In this document: positions 29,801-37,879 of the stretch, piece by piece | Layout of the letters: every line of letters begins with the position of its first letter | Numbering within the stretch: position 1 is the stretch's first letter | Source of the DNA: Lineus longissimus | Lineage: Eukaryota > Nemertea > Pilidiophora > Heteronemertea > Lineidae | NCBI RefSeq assembly: GCF_910592395.1 | Contig: NC_088319.1 | Coordinates: forward strand, 5,144,001-5,208,000 | DNA: 64,000 nucleotides | Reading direction: 5' to 3' | The notes under the pieces: model-generated | The model's database searches: none | What the model was told of the DNA's origin: nothing | Seen by the model: only the letters and a program-made list of their open reading frames with translations | Made by a program: the position numbers and the translations under genes

Positions 29801-31608
29801 TGGGTACCAGTACTAATTGTGGGCAGCAGTATGTAATAATGGTCCCAAAACAGTCCAGAGCGAATGGCAACAGTGCAGATTGTGGGCAACCGCATATCTG
29901 CTCGACAACAGTACAAATGCAGATGGTACCTGTAATGTTTTCCTACAAAACTGCCGGGTATACGTCCATTGACGACAGTTCCTATGGATCCCCATTTTTG
30001 TACCTTTAAGTCTTATGGAGTCGTTAAAGGGACTTCAAGTTTGCAATCCAAAACACAGTAACACAGCCAGAGGCTTGCGTGTCAAGAGGGCTAATGAAAG
30101 AAAAAGCACTTATGGATTTAGCTTCATGTCCATTCATAACAAATTGGCAATTCATGTACCCTACATTTTATGTGTGGGAAAATAGAAGTCATGCCAAAAA
30201 TACGATGACGGAAGAAAATATTGAGAAATATAATGATAAAGCAAGTCAAATGCATGAACATATTATGTCATGTGTGTGTATTCAGCAGTCCATCGACTTG
30301 TGTTTACAAAATCGGCTTTATAAGTATCTTTAGCATAGTCGTTGTTGCCAACCCCCAGAAATCCCATCGTGAACGCCTGTCTCATTGTTCGACCTCTTGC
30401 AGCGATGTCGACCAATGAGACAGGCGTTCACGTTTATGTTTCGGGGGCTTAGCGAAAACTCGCTATTTAAGAAATTATATACCGGTATCAAGAACACGTT
30501 TCTATTTGGTTCCAGCTACAATATTTGCGACATCTGATATATAAATTTGATTTGTTTTCATAAATGTGACCTTATTGGAAACCTTGATAATCATGATGGT
30601 GCAAGCCTTTCTAATAAGTTTCTCAGGTGAATCCAAAAAGCTATTAATCAGCCGATCAAGTACTTTTTATCAATCTGTTACAGTCACATATTGCGGGGAT
30701 CTGATATCCGGTCTTTTTTGGCGAATAAAAACTACTGCATGATACACACCTGGAACTGGGTAGCAGAATGGGAGGCCTGAGGTCCATATTCAACGCAATT
30801 TGAAATGCAGTAAAACCTCTCTATCAAGAACCCCCGGACTAAGAACTGTTGTCCTTAATGTAGAGGTATCCTAATTAGGGAGGTCAAACTGAATGGAAAC
30901 ATCCAGTTTGGGACCAACACTAGTGTCCTTGATAGAGAGGGTGTCCTTCTTACAGAGGTGTCCGCTAAGGGAGGTTCCACTGTATACAACTTGGCAAGCA
31001 TGAGATATATTTGTTTTTCATCAAAAAATGGCATCCAGCAGGAGCGTGACATCTCCAACAACACAATCGAAAAATCATTGAAACAATGCACTAGAACAGG
31101 GCGTGACCACAGGCCAACACCGGCGTAAACCGTGATTAGAGATCAGCATAGATGTAGGACGACAAGCGGCGGCGCATAATGGCAAGCAAGGGTATCATTC
31201 TCTTGGTGATGTATATCCCACGCCCATTTAAACGGTGCCTCTGAAAATGGGACGAGACCAATTCAGCCTCATCTGGTTTTGCTTCCTTCATATGGTTTTT
31301 CTGCTGAGTGATGTATGTCGAAGTAATTTTGATAGTGTTAGGCCCTATCTGCGTTAGAAGATCAATTTTTAGCGCAGAATCTACCTTGCACAAGGCTGAT
31401 TATTTATTTTGTTGTTAGAGTATGTAACCGCTTCAGCAAGAACCTTTACCTTTATTCTCTTAATTATCTTCGGGTCTTCGGGCACCGAGTCTGATATAGC
31501 GACCAGCACGTTCTCGTAGCCATTGTTTCGGAGAATGATATCAGCCGAAAAAACATGTACACCCTCCAAACAGAGAAACAGTAAGATCGAACCCACTGAG
31601 GTCTTCAT
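5145..31608 (-). CDS. CLCA-family protein (calcium-activated chloride channel regulator), 14 coding exons
   Basis: Complete gene. The exons, 5' to 3' on the minus strand, are 31608-31429, 29104-28807, 27424-27319, 26808-26646, 26250-26112, 25434-25319, 24998-24774, 13762-13454, 11896-11660, 11369-11190, 7743-7632, 7055-6891, 6432-6214 and 5812-5145. Every junction is AG/GT and phases agree, giving 3117 nt (1038 residues plus stop). Domains: signal peptide (1-21), N-CLCA metallohydrolase domain with HEWGH at 165-169, VWA domain from about 320 with MIDAS Asp328/Ser330/Ser332, beta-rich region about 513-745, FN3-like region about 775-905, membrane helix about 915-940, and a cytoplasmic tail of about 98 residues. 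Known family members are cell-surface or secreted self-cleaving metalloproteins that modulate TMEM16-type chloride channels. That role is inferred here from family membership. Length and domain order fit the family. Most of the 26-kb span is transposon-filled intron. Confidence 0.95.
6214..6432 (-). CDS. CLCA exon 13: linker and FN3 start
   Basis: 219 nt, residues 745-816. [12 protein letters not shown] begins the FN3-like fold and [11 protein letters not shown] is the W-T-x-x-GDD landmark of CLCA C-terminal domains. Donor AGCA|GTAAGT, phase 1. Confidence 0.9.
6891..7055 (-). CDS. CLCA exon 12: beta-rich domain
   Basis: 165 nt, residues 690-743. [12 protein letters not shown] corresponds to the conserved KNDGxYSxxF of the family, followed by [10 protein letters not shown]. 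Phase 1 at both ends (acceptor ATCTTCCAG, donor ACAG|GTAGGA). Confidence 0.9.
7118..7430. repeat. Intronic repeat-like block
   Basis: In the intron between CLCA exons 11 and 12. Two imperfect copies of a GACTCTGCCGGCCATATTTCG-like stretch occur near 7190 and 7400. Open frames cross it, but the flanking exons already join in phase, so I do not call an exon. Confidence 0.4.
7632..7743 (-). CDS. CLCA exon 11: beta-rich domain (small exon)
   Basis: 112 nt, residues 652-688. Encodes [17 protein letters not shown] and [10 protein letters not shown], corresponding to the family stretch with a G-x-PV core followed by VTA and an L-x-D-x-G turn. Acceptor CTTCCTAAG, donor TTTG|GTAGGT, phase 1. Confidence 0.88.
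8100..10450 (+). pseudogene. Degenerate Ty3/gypsy-type retrotransposon (gag end to RNase H)
   Basis: Inserted antisense in the intron between CLCA exons 10 and 11. In order: a zinc-knuckle-like C-x2-C-x9-H-x4-C (8308-8364), an aspartic protease segment (about 8430-8480), a linker, reverse transcriptase (about 9250-9830) and an RNase H beginning with a [12 protein letters not shown] stretch (about 10180-10270). The copy is dead. The protease D-S-G-A site reads YSGAT (catalytic Asp replaced), there is a stop at 8614-8616, a frame change near 8810, a stop near 9550, a deletion inside reverse transcriptase around 9720-9740, and integrase is missing. The retained IADDLY box identifies the reverse transcriptase. 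I could not find long terminal repeats with confidence. Confidence 0.85.
11190..11369 (-). CDS. CLCA exon 10: beta-rich domain
   Basis: 180 nt, residues 592-651. Begins KGEWNYTV, corresponding to the G-x-W-x-Y landmark of the family, and ends QTSVFAQ. The donor CAG|GTTGGT is weaker than the others, but the frame continues exactly into exon 11. Confidence 0.88.
11660..11896 (-). CDS. CLCA exon 9: beta-rich domain
   Basis: 237 nt, residues 513-591. Contains [14 protein letters not shown] and ends INIPGTAM, matching the TVGKDT and IPGTA landmarks that follow the VWA domain in CLCA proteins. Acceptor TTTTTCAG, donor ATG|GTAAGC. Confidence 0.9.
12190..13263. mobile_element. 1074-bp non-autonomous DNA transposon, 9-bp TSD (copy 1)
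   Basis: In the intron between CLCA exons 8 and 9. Terminal inverted repeats of about 55 bp begin GGTAGTTGATAAAGCTTGGA and end with the reverse complement. Flanks are GTTCAATGG (12181-12189) and GTTCAATTG (13264-13272), a 9-bp target duplication with one mismatch. 9-bp duplications are typical of Mutator-like elements, so that assignment is inferred. No transposase is visible. A second copy in the opposite orientation lies at 62026-63013. Confidence 0.88.
13454..13762 (-). CDS. CLCA exon 8: VWA domain, end
   Basis: 309 nt, residues 410-512. Encodes [15 protein letters not shown] (the VWA TDG motif), then [27 protein letters not shown] and an [10 protein letters not shown] helix. Acceptor TTCTTGCAG, donor ACG|GTAAGT. 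A decayed copy of this exon lies just upstream in the intron (13787-13945). Confidence 0.94.
13787..13945 (-). pseudogene. Decayed duplicate of CLCA VWA exon 8
   Basis: Immediately upstream (transcript sense) of exon 8. The minus strand reads [10 protein letters not shown] followed by LSLI, two residues, then ANRWGIT, which parallels [10 protein letters not shown] and [13 protein letters not shown] of the real exon. The order and the flanking bases (acaccatcaccattcttac; ccagatgttgatgtc) also match. Stops and frame slips interrupt it and it lacks the exon's second half, so it is a relic of tandem exon duplication rather than a usable exon. Confidence 0.8.
14090..15180. mobile_element. 1.09-kb TIR element (MITE-like)
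   Basis: Left end CAGGGCCCATATTCATAAA and right end TTTATGAATACGGGCCTG form imperfect inverted termini. Both subterminal zones are rich in CTTAAG/TAAGT and 'ccccaccta' motifs in inverted order. No target duplication or transposase is evident. It abuts the left edge of the giant inverted repeat. Confidence 0.7.
15465..15800. repeat. GC-rich minisatellite, about 52-bp unit (left arm)
   Basis: About six units carry CCCGGGGCGCTACGTAGCGG alternating with CAGATTGTTTGGAGATAG or GGGTTGGATGGAGTT. Each unit contains the perfect palindrome CGCTACGTAGCG flanked by CCCGGG, so single strands could form hairpins. Long open frames here are a by-product of the repeat. Confidence 0.85.
16779..17695. mobile_element. 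Tc1/mariner-like MITE present only in the left arm
   Basis: Inverted termini GTTCAAAAGTTTATGGACACC and the reverse complement GGTGTCCATAAACTTTTGAC, followed by TTTGCACATTTTCTCAAAAA and AAAACGGCTAATCC on both sides. The right arm (near 22525) has the uninterrupted sequence, so insertion followed formation of the inverted repeat. The AAAGTTTATGGACAC-type end resembles Tc1/mariner MITEs; no transposase frame remains. The interior is AT-rich with TTTTGATATTTTGATA runs. Confidence 0.8.
18462..18487. repeat. CAT trinucleotide microsatellite
   Basis: A run of CAT repeats, mirrored as GAT repeats in the right arm at about 21750-21768. Confidence 0.8.
18604..18985 (-). pseudogene. LINE ORF2 C-terminal fragment (left arm)
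   Basis: The minus strand encodes, with frame slips, the tail typical of CR1/L2-type non-LTR retrotransposons: [57 protein letters not shown]-like GDPRTRG and [14 protein letters not shown]. The matching fragment at 21222-21610 shares the same slips, so decay preceded the inverted duplication. Confidence 0.8.
19000..19625. repeat. Tandem repeat, TTTGCGACTATCTGTCTCAT family
   Basis: Roughly six to seven diverged units of 80-100 bp share TTTGCGACTATCTGTCTCAT, CTTGGTAGGCCTA, a C run, GGACACATTGGTTCTG and TCTATGATATTATAGG. Related units in the right arm run 20820-21250. Confidence 0.8.
19626..20825. other. Loop of the giant inverted repeat
   Basis: Unpaired central part, AT-rich, without a recognisable gene. 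The segment 20434-20510 (gtgtcc...ccggcccTATTGTATTCTG) resembles 7815-7900 upstream of the Ty3/gypsy remnant, so a shared repeat family is possible. Confidence 0.5.
21222..21610 (+). pseudogene. LINE ORF2 C-terminal fragment (right arm)
   Basis: Mirror of the left-arm fragment. It begins [15 protein letters not shown], slips at a T run (about 21290), continues [16 protein letters not shown] and [15 protein letters not shown], and ends [19 protein letters not shown]. The pieces lie in different frames, so it is non-functional. The family is inferred from the RIQRRxARF and SFFxRTIxxWNxLP signatures. Confidence 0.8.
23570..23895. repeat. GC-rich minisatellite (right arm)
   Basis: Reverse complement of 15465-15800 with the same CGCTACGTAGCG cores and nearly the same unit order. 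The long open frame here is identical to that of the left arm, showing near-zero divergence. Confidence 0.85.
24170..24700. other. Intron between CLCA exons 7 and 8, no feature
   Basis: AT-rich intronic sequence between the giant inverted repeat and exon 7. It includes AAATTTCAAATTTCAATTTT direct repeats near 24412-24440 and a GGGGGAGGGGGAGG run near 24500. No gene is visible. Confidence 0.5.
24774..24998 (-). CDS. CLCA exon 7: VWA domain, middle
   Basis: 225 nt, residues 335-409. Begins [19 protein letters not shown] and contains [11 protein letters not shown] and [18 protein letters not shown]; the GGT loop supplies the MIDAS threonine region. The following intron, down to 13762, holds the 9-kb inverted repeat. 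Confidence 0.94.
25319..25434 (-). CDS. CLCA exon 6: start of VWA domain, MIDAS
   Basis: 116 nt, residues 297-334. Ends [13 protein letters not shown], the first VWA strand with the DxSxS metal-ion-dependent adhesion site. All three residues (Asp328, Ser330, Ser332) are intact. Acceptor ATTACAG, donor ATC|GTAAGT, phase 0. Confidence 0.94.
26112..26250 (-). CDS. CLCA exon 5: FCD...APNxQN segment
   Basis: 139 nt, residues 250-295 plus one base. Encodes IDDFCDDGT, then [20 protein letters not shown] and VMRQSVDF, which follow the FCD-x-APNxQN-x-C-x-W pattern of the family. Acceptor TTTTAG, donor GTATGT, phase 1. Confidence 0.92.
26646..26808 (-). CDS. CLCA exon 4: cysteine-containing segment
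   Basis: 163 nt, residues 196-249. Contains several Cys ([26 protein letters not shown]) and ends [11 protein letters not shown]. The ASxMYMQ signature is characteristic of CLCA proteins just after the metallohydrolase core. Donor AAC|GTAAGT, phase 0. Confidence 0.92.
27319..27424 (-). CDS. CLCA exon 3: zinc-binding HEXXH exon
   Basis: 106 nt encoding [19 protein letters not shown] and on to about residue 195. HEWGH (165-169) with the following Glu/Asp is the metalloprotease motif used by CLCA proteins for self-cleavage. All key residues are present, so catalysis is plausible. The exon is short and its frame joins exactly to exon 2 (phase 1) and exon 4 (phase 2). Confidence 0.93.
27590..28470 (+). 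pseudogene. LINE reverse transcriptase remnant (RTE-like)
   Basis: Inserted antisense in the intron between CLCA exons 2 and 3. Across several frames and stops it reads [45 protein letters not shown][12 protein letters not shown], [25 protein letters not shown] and DESVTLDD. These correspond in order to the RT fingers, the F-x-D palm box and the region before the active-site YxDD. The YxDD itself is lost. Classification as an RTE-type element comes from the [13 protein letters not shown] and WTLxTxLExLEY context. Confidence 0.8.
28807..29104 (-). CDS. CLCA exon 2: N-CLCA domain
   Basis: 298 nt, residues 61-159 plus one base. The stretch [20 protein letters not shown], followed by WKNKPEY and a [18 protein letters not shown] segment, matches the conserved core of the N-terminal CLCA domain. 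Acceptor TTTTCCAG, donor CCTG|GTAAGT; ends in phase 1. Confidence 0.93.
29380..29935. repeat. Degenerate minisatellite in CLCA intron 1
   Basis: Many imperfect copies of GTACAGATGGTGGGCAACAG-like units (about 20 bp) run across this stretch. On the minus strand this yields low-complexity frames (repeated LLPTIC), which I reject as genes. Confidence 0.7.
30366..30434. repeat. Inverted repeat with 22-nt loop
   Basis: GTGAACGCCTGTCTCATTG and CAATGAGACAGGCGTTCAC pair perfectly around a short loop, with an outer partial pairing (CCCCAGAAA / TTTCGGGGG). It is either a tiny foldback MITE or a hairpin. No gene adjoins it. Confidence 0.8.
30808..30982. mobile_element. 175-bp MITE with CAGT..ACTG ends
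   Basis: Begins CAGTAAAACCTCTCTATCAA and ends TAAGGGAGGTTCCACTG, imperfect inverted termini of the CAGT(G/A)RAACCTC type common in Tc1/mariner/pogo MITEs. TA lies just outside the right end. No coding capacity. Confidence 0.75.
31429..31608 (-). CDS. CLCA exon 1: start codon and signal peptide
   Basis: Residues 1-60, exactly 180 nt, phase 0 at the donor (GCG|GTTACA). The first 21 residues are a hydrophobic signal peptide ([20 protein letters not shown], then Ser). The mature chain starts with the family-typical stretch [18 protein letters not shown]. The start is the first ATG before a signal peptide and the frame is open throughout. Confidence 0.93.
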
Positions 31609-31629
31609 CGCATGCTATCTCATGGAACG

Positions 31630-31682
31630 AGTGACGTCAACACTGAGCGGTTTTCTTATTATATTCGGACGTTATAAATAAC
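31630..31682 (-). promoter_or_regulatory. Possible CLCA promoter: TATA-like box and CRE
   Basis: Upstream of the CLCA ATG on the minus strand lies TTATTTATAAC (about 31672-31682) and, closer to the ATG, a perfect CRE palindrome TGACGTCA (31632-31639). If the TATA-like box is used, transcription would start near 31645, placing the CRE close to the start site. This is inference from motifs only. Confidence 0.35.
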
Positions 31683-31773
31683 TTATTGCCCAATTCTGAA
31701 AAGTATTATTAACTTTGATGTATATGTACACGCGTCGTCAAAAGTAAATAACCAGGGGATTTCGTTTCGGCTC

Positions 31774-32633
31774 TTAAAGGCCATGACTCCAGGTATTTTG
31801 CCATTTCCTGCTGTAAGACAATTTCAAAAGTGCACCTAACAATTCATACAATACAGAAAACCCCATGCAATTTGCTCTATCCATTTTAAAGATGTAGCCA
31901 TTTATGTGTTTGACAACTAGATTACCTAATCAGGCTAGCAGCTGGCTTTTTAGAGCCAGGCGGCGGGTTCACCAAAGTTGTGATTTAGATCAGACTATTG
32001 CCCCACTTGGGAGGACAAATATCAATTATTGCTCTTAAATTGATATATGAAGTCTGTTTTTTCATTGACATTTTCAATGTTCAAGTAAGAAAGCATACCT
32101 TTGCCCATGATAAATGAGTTTATTGTATTCCAAAAAAATATATTAATCTCTTTTTTTATTTTTTTGAAAAACCGGTTATATTTATTTTAGAAGCCAAATC
32201 TTACATATAGGGAGTGTTATTTGAGTGAAGTTGGAAAACAAAATCAATGCCAAAAACAACATAGACCCCCACAAATATGGTCAAATTTAGGTTTTAAAGA
32301 CAATTTAGGCAAATTTACAGAAATTAATTAATTTTTCAAATTCGATTTTTTTACAGAAAATTGCTTCAAAGGCATATTTATACAACATTTAAACTATCAT
32401 GGTATGTTTCTTTTTTAAAGCTTCGATATACCTTATAATAAGATAAGGTAATACAGACTAATTTATACTATTTATAGTAAGAAATCCAACATCAGCTTGG
32501 CAGTTATTTTGCTATATCTATGCACTGGGTGCTTCCATTTTGATAAAAATTGATTTAATGCAGAGCTTTAGGTCCAGTCTTTGAGGATTTGTACATGTCA
32601 TGCAATCATAAAAGTAGGAGTCATGGCCTTTAA
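31774..32633. mobile_element. 860-bp TTAA-flanked element (Kolobok-like, non-autonomous)
   Basis: TTAA (31774-31777) followed by AGGCCATGACTCC, and GGAGTCATGGCCT followed by TTAA (32630-32633): perfect 13-bp inverted termini with TTAA target sites. Its left 350 bp match 58902-59130, where the related element carries a THAP-domain ORF. TTAA targets plus THAP point to the Kolobok superfamily (inferred). No ORF of its own. Confidence 0.8.
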
Positions 32634-35600
32634 AACAAACTTGACTTGTTTCACGGCTAAAAGTAAAAAAGTTTCCTGCCCATTGTCCGCTGCATGGCGG
32701 TAATGATGCCGCTTCTTCCATGCTTGGCGTCTCACCTGTAACTGGTTGATTATGCACTTTCATTTTCTCTTTTTACGCAGTATATATACAAAGGGTACAA
32801 GGATGACAACACAAAGTATTTTGAAATCTAGTTCATTTTGTTTGAAAGTCGAAATTATTCTTATACCTTTTTTTGTCTTCCAAAGCCAATGATAATGTAT
32901 AACGCTCATATTTCTCAATCCAGATATGTGTATCTACATTGATGAACTAACAGGAAACTGCTGACCTTTACTTTTGACAAAGATTATTGTGCACCGTCTC
33001 TTTGTCACGGTCAGACAGGGACGTAAATCATGCAAATGCGACTATCAAGCCAGGCAAAAGTGTCACAGCCATACACTTGGTTAAAGCGAACTTTGGTTGG
33101 TGACTTTGTCCTTCTCAGACCAATTTTGGATGAATTAAAATATTAGTCAACATCATGGAATCTCTCTCCAAGCAATGTTTGACACAGCGCTTATACTAGG
33201 TTTGTTTTTGTTGGGGGGGGGGGGGGGACGTACACATTCACGAATAGATCTCACATTAGAGAGAACCCTCAGTAGAAATATATAAGACAGGAAATAATTC
33301 GAAATGTTTATTATTGTGATGCTTATTTGGCAGGAGAGAACCTTTTTCCCTTATTTTCCCTGATTTTGCCTGATAATCATAGGGTTGTCAACCATTGTGT
33401 AGATATCCGACACCTTGTCATTTGTCATTGAATCAAAATTTAAAATGGCATCAACAAGGATGATCGATGCAGATTAAAACTTCATCTAAACTGCGAATAC
33501 TGACAAGTTAACAACATAAATACAATGTATGGGCTACCAGAAGAAAAAGGTGCATCAATAATGAGACATGTATTATTGTGGAATAGAGTCACAACAAACA
33601 ATTTGAAACCTTTTAGACTAAAAACGAAAAAGAACATTGATCACTTTTTGCATCACAATAGTTTATCAGGTTGTACACTGATTATGATGCCGATATACTT
33701 GTACAATTACGCATACATACGTAGGTAACTGTATTATGAGTTGTGATTCTCAATTCGATTATAATTTGTTATTGAAACGAAAGTAAAAAAGCTTTTAACG
33801 AAGCAAATCTTAGCAAACTTTTCGACCATTGCAAAGTTAGACATACCCTAAAAATCCTTTTCTTCTCAAAAGCCCAAAATGTGTTGTTTTTTTAGGTCAA
33901 ACCGCCTACAATGTATAAAAATGTTGGTACGTTAGAGATAAGCTATATTTGGTATATGGTTCTTTTCCAACACCCATTTTTGATTTATCTGTGTATGTGG
34001 TCGTTTTGACATGTTTGACAAAGCCAATCAAACTTGATTTAATGCAGAGCTTTGAGTCAAGTCTTTGAGGATTTGTACATGTCATGCAATCATAAAAGTA
34101 GGAGTCATGGCCTTTAAAACAAACTTGACTTGTTTCACGGCTAAAAGTAGAACATTTTCCTGCCCGTGGTCCGCTGCATGGCGGTAATGATGCCGCTTCT
34201 TCCATGCTTGGCGTCTCACCTGTAACTGGTTGATAATGCACTTTCATTTTCTTTTTTTACGCAGTATATATACATAGGGTACAAGGATGACAACACAAAG
34301 TATTTTGAAATTTAGTGCATTTTGTTTGAAAGTCGAAATTATTCTTATACCTTTTTTAGTCTTCCAAAGCCAATGATAATGTATAACGCTCATATTTCTC
34401 AATCCAGATATGTGTATCTACATTGATGAACTAACAGGAAACTGCTGACCTTTACTTTTGACAAAGATTATTGTGCACCGTCTCTTTGTCACGGTCAGAC
34501 AGGGAAGTAAATCATGCAAATGCGACTATCAAGCCAGGCAAAAGTGTCACAGCCATACACTTGGTTATAGCGAACTTTGGTTGGTGACTTTGTCCTTCTC
34601 AGACCAATTTTGGATGAATTAAAATATTAGTCAACATCGTGGAATCTCTCTCCAAGCAATGTTTGACACAGCGCTTATACTAGGTTTGTTTTTGTTGGGG
34701 GGGGGGGGGGGGGGGGAGACGTACACATTCACGAATAGATCTCATATTAGAGAGAACCCTCAGTAAAAATAAATAAGCCATGAAATAATTCGAAATGTTA
34801 ATCATTGTGATGCTTATTTGGCAGGAGAGAACCTTTTTCCCTTATTTTCCCTGATTTTGCCTGATAATCATAGTGTTTTCAACCATTGCGTAGATATCCG
34901 ACACCTTTTCGTTTGTCATTGAATCAAAATTGAAAATGGCATCAACAAGGATGATCGATGCAGATTAAAACTTCATCTAAACTGCGAATACTGACAAGTT
35001 AACAACATAATTACAATGTATGGGCTACCAGAAGAAAAAGGTGCACCAATAATGAGACATGTATTATTGTGGAATAGAGTCACAACAAACAATTTGAAAC
35101 CTTTTTGCCTAAAAACGAAAAAGAACATTGATCACTTTTTGAACCACAATAGTTTATCAGGTTGTACACTGATTTTGATGCCAATATACTTGTACAATAA
35201 CACATACATAGGTAACTGTGTTGTGAGTTGTGATTCTCAATTCAATTATAATTTGTTATTGAAACGAAAGTAAAAAAGCTTTTAACGAAGCAAATCTTAG
35301 CAAACTTTTTGACCATTGCAAAGTTAGACATACCCTAAATATTCTTTTCTTCTCAAAATCCCAAAATGGGTTGTTTTTTTAGGTCAAACCGTCTACAATA
35401 TATAACAATGTTGGTACGTTAGAGATAAGCTATATTTGGTTTAAGGAATTGAACCCGAGGCGGAGGACCTTGGTTGAGTTACCAAGACACTCGAGGGTGG
35501 AGCTAAAATACAGTCCAAACCCGAGCCGATAGGCGAGGGTTTGGACGAAATTTTAGCTCCACCCGAGAGTGTCTTGGTAACTCAACCAAGGTCCGAAGCC

Positions 35601-36137
35601 GAGGGTTCAATTTCTATTCTAAAATACCTCAAACTTAAAAAGATAGGCCACGAAAATAACTTGAATATGTGCGAATTTGGCAATTTCCATCCATCGCCTG
35701 CCCGGAGCGCCGGTGGCGCCGTTGTTTACATTATGTTACGGCAGCGCGCATAGGAAGTCCGTATCGGCTCGCTCAAGTGATGCTAAAATCCGCGCAAATG
35801 GGCTATTTGGAGCGTTTTTCTCAGCAAATATGTGTAGTGCTCATTAAAAACTTAGGGTGGTTGATGCTTCCTTGGCTGATTTGTGTTTGAAGCAGTGTTT
35901 TGAGAGCCTCAAACTTCTGAAGTGAGCTGTGTGCATGGTTTCCACATTTTAGTGCAACCCGAGGGAACTTTGGTAGAGCATCTTGGTTGCGTGTCCAAAA
36001 CACTCCACTCTCAGAACGAGGCTTATGCATTTTCCATTTAAAAGTTGACTTTACGGTACCAAGGTATTTTAGAAATATGGTTCTTTTCCCACACCCATTT
36101 TTAATTTATCTGTGTATGTGTTTGACAAAGCCTTGGG
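32549..36137. repeat. 1.49-kb tandem duplication
   Basis: Unit A is 32549-34034. Unit B starts at 34035 and resumes after a 634-bp insertion (35441-36074), ending at about 36137. Identity is high, with scattered substitutions and a longer G tract in B (34697 versus 33214). Unit A starts inside the right end of the TTAA element, so only that end is duplicated. The similar minus-strand frames at 32518-32763 and 33906-34247 cross the element terminus and are not genes. Confidence 0.9.
35441..36074. mobile_element. 634-bp insertion with a terminal hairpin
   Basis: Boundaries come from comparing unit B with unit A: A reads TTTGGT-ATATGG without interruption. The insert starts TTAAGGAATTGAACCC. 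Its first 180 bp form a long imperfect hairpin (arms CTTGGTTGAGTTACCAAGAC / GTCTTGGTAACTCAACCAAG and GGTGGAGCTAAAAT / ATTTTAGCTCCACC), and it ends GGTATTTTAGAA, which inversely matches TTCTAAAATACC at 35617-35628. No target duplication or protein. A relative lies at 37880-38064. Confidence 0.8.
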
Positions 36138-36921
36138 CCTCGGGCAAGACCATTATGTCTGGTAAATACCTGACCTATATGACGTCCTGCCATGTTGTCT
36201 CATTCAGACACGGATGTCTTTTAACGACAGATGAGGGATGATCTCATTTATCTCATAACGCGAAATTAGTGCTGATTTTTTTAAAGTGAAATTTTATACT
36301 GAATTTGAGATATTTTGATTTTATACATTCGCATTTAATTGATCTATAAATAATGACAGTGCTGTTAGTGTACACCGATATATTCTATTGACCAGTTTAT
36401 ACCACATTGACATGTCTAGTTCGGGTTCGTCAATAAACATTAATGAGTCTCAGAATCCGAACATTGTTAGTATTGGCAGGCACGTCAGGATATCACTTCA
36501 TCGATGAGATTTATCATATTGAAGATGCATTGGCAGGCTATTAAACAGGACCATTGATCGACCACACCATAGATACCACTGATAGTGGTTAAAATATGCC
36601 GCCCTTGTGCATCCCAAGGATGCCCTTTTATGACCTTGTCTCACTCGTCGCATTAATGTGACGTCATGGTGTGTGCAATCATCCTCCTTGTGCATGACCG
36701 GACCGGAATTATATTTATTAAGGGCAAAAAGCCGTGTTGGCATATAATATAAAATGTGTTTTGGAACACATTTTTCATGGTAATGGCCGTATTAATATGC
36801 TAGAGGTCCTACCCTCGTTTGGTATGGGTCTCGCAAGACTAGAGTACTCATCCTCTTACTAACATCTATTATCATTACAATGTGGAAAATCAACCGAACG
36901 AATATACCATACCTTTATCAA

Positions 36922-37290
36922 TATTGACACGAGGCAAGACCAACATTGTTTTTTTAAGCCTTTTGGCAGTTCAATTATCAATGTTTGACCGCGACGCATC
37001 AAATACTGCGTGGGGTTGTGAATCTGAAATTTTGATATGATATTCCGGACAGTCGGGCAAGTAAATGGTGAAAAGTAAACTGGTAGTTGACCACGGAAAT
37101 TTTTTGATAATCGACAAATTAGACAGACATTGATATTTCCACTCTTTTCAGCCAACTGGCAGAAAAATCTCAAAATACGCCCCCTATTACCAAATTAGCA
37201 AAATTCGAAATTAATTTTTTCATCAAATAATTTCTTTATTTCTGTAGACTTGCCACAGCAAATATTTTTTCAATACCTCTCAGTGGACCG
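36922..37290. mobile_element. MITE copy of the 54124-54566 family
   Basis: Shares the block CAATGTTTGACCGCGAC, GAATCTGAAATTT, TCCGGACAGTCGGGCAAGTA, GGCAGAAAAA and TTTTTTCAATACCTCT with 54124-54475. Its termini are decayed or interrupted. Confidence 0.75.
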
Positions 37291-37879
37291 CCACGTTGAT
37301 TTCTTGGGGATGATAATTAGCATTCAACAGACTGGTTGATGATGAAAATATCAAGTATGCCCAAAGGGAATGGTGTGATTTTGCGGAATATTATCATTGA
37401 GTTTGACGACCACCTGCAGCCAAATTATAACATACCAGGTATATTTCTCATCGGTTATGGCACCTTGTTTATGACAAAGACTGCAAATGCATACATTGCT
37501 GAGGGTGTATAGACTTTGGGTTGTGGTAGATTGTATTTGTCAATGAAATATATTTTAGACATGACGCTTGTTGGCAAGGCAGTATTGGGAATATTGAGCC
37601 AAGAAATATTTTGATATTTGAAAGATTTCTTCGGAGTATGTGTAGCCCGAGCCAAGACAATTTATCAGATGTTTGTATCAAAATTAAACGTGTAGTGTTT
37701 AATTCTAAAACAACCGAGTGAGAGTGGTTCATTTTCATAATGGATAATGTATATTTGGCATCGTTTTCACCACAGATGTTTGGGTGAGACAACCATAACT
37801 GCTTGGGTTGGTGCAAAATATGGAAGCATTTCAAAACATTTTTAAACCACATTATTCGATACATGTATTTGATTTGAGA

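Noticed and set aside
29380-29935. Several overlapping minus-strand frames with repeated LLPTIC
   Set aside because: Low-complexity translation of a degenerate minisatellite in intron 1.
32518-32763. Minus-strand frame with Cys-rich sequence, repeated at 33906-34247
   Set aside because: The frame crosses the inverted terminus of a TTAA element and is repeated only because the DNA is tandemly duplicated.
35441-36074. Helitron
   Set aside because: It has a hairpin, but at the TTAA-starting end, with no TC start, no CTRR end and no insertion between A and T.
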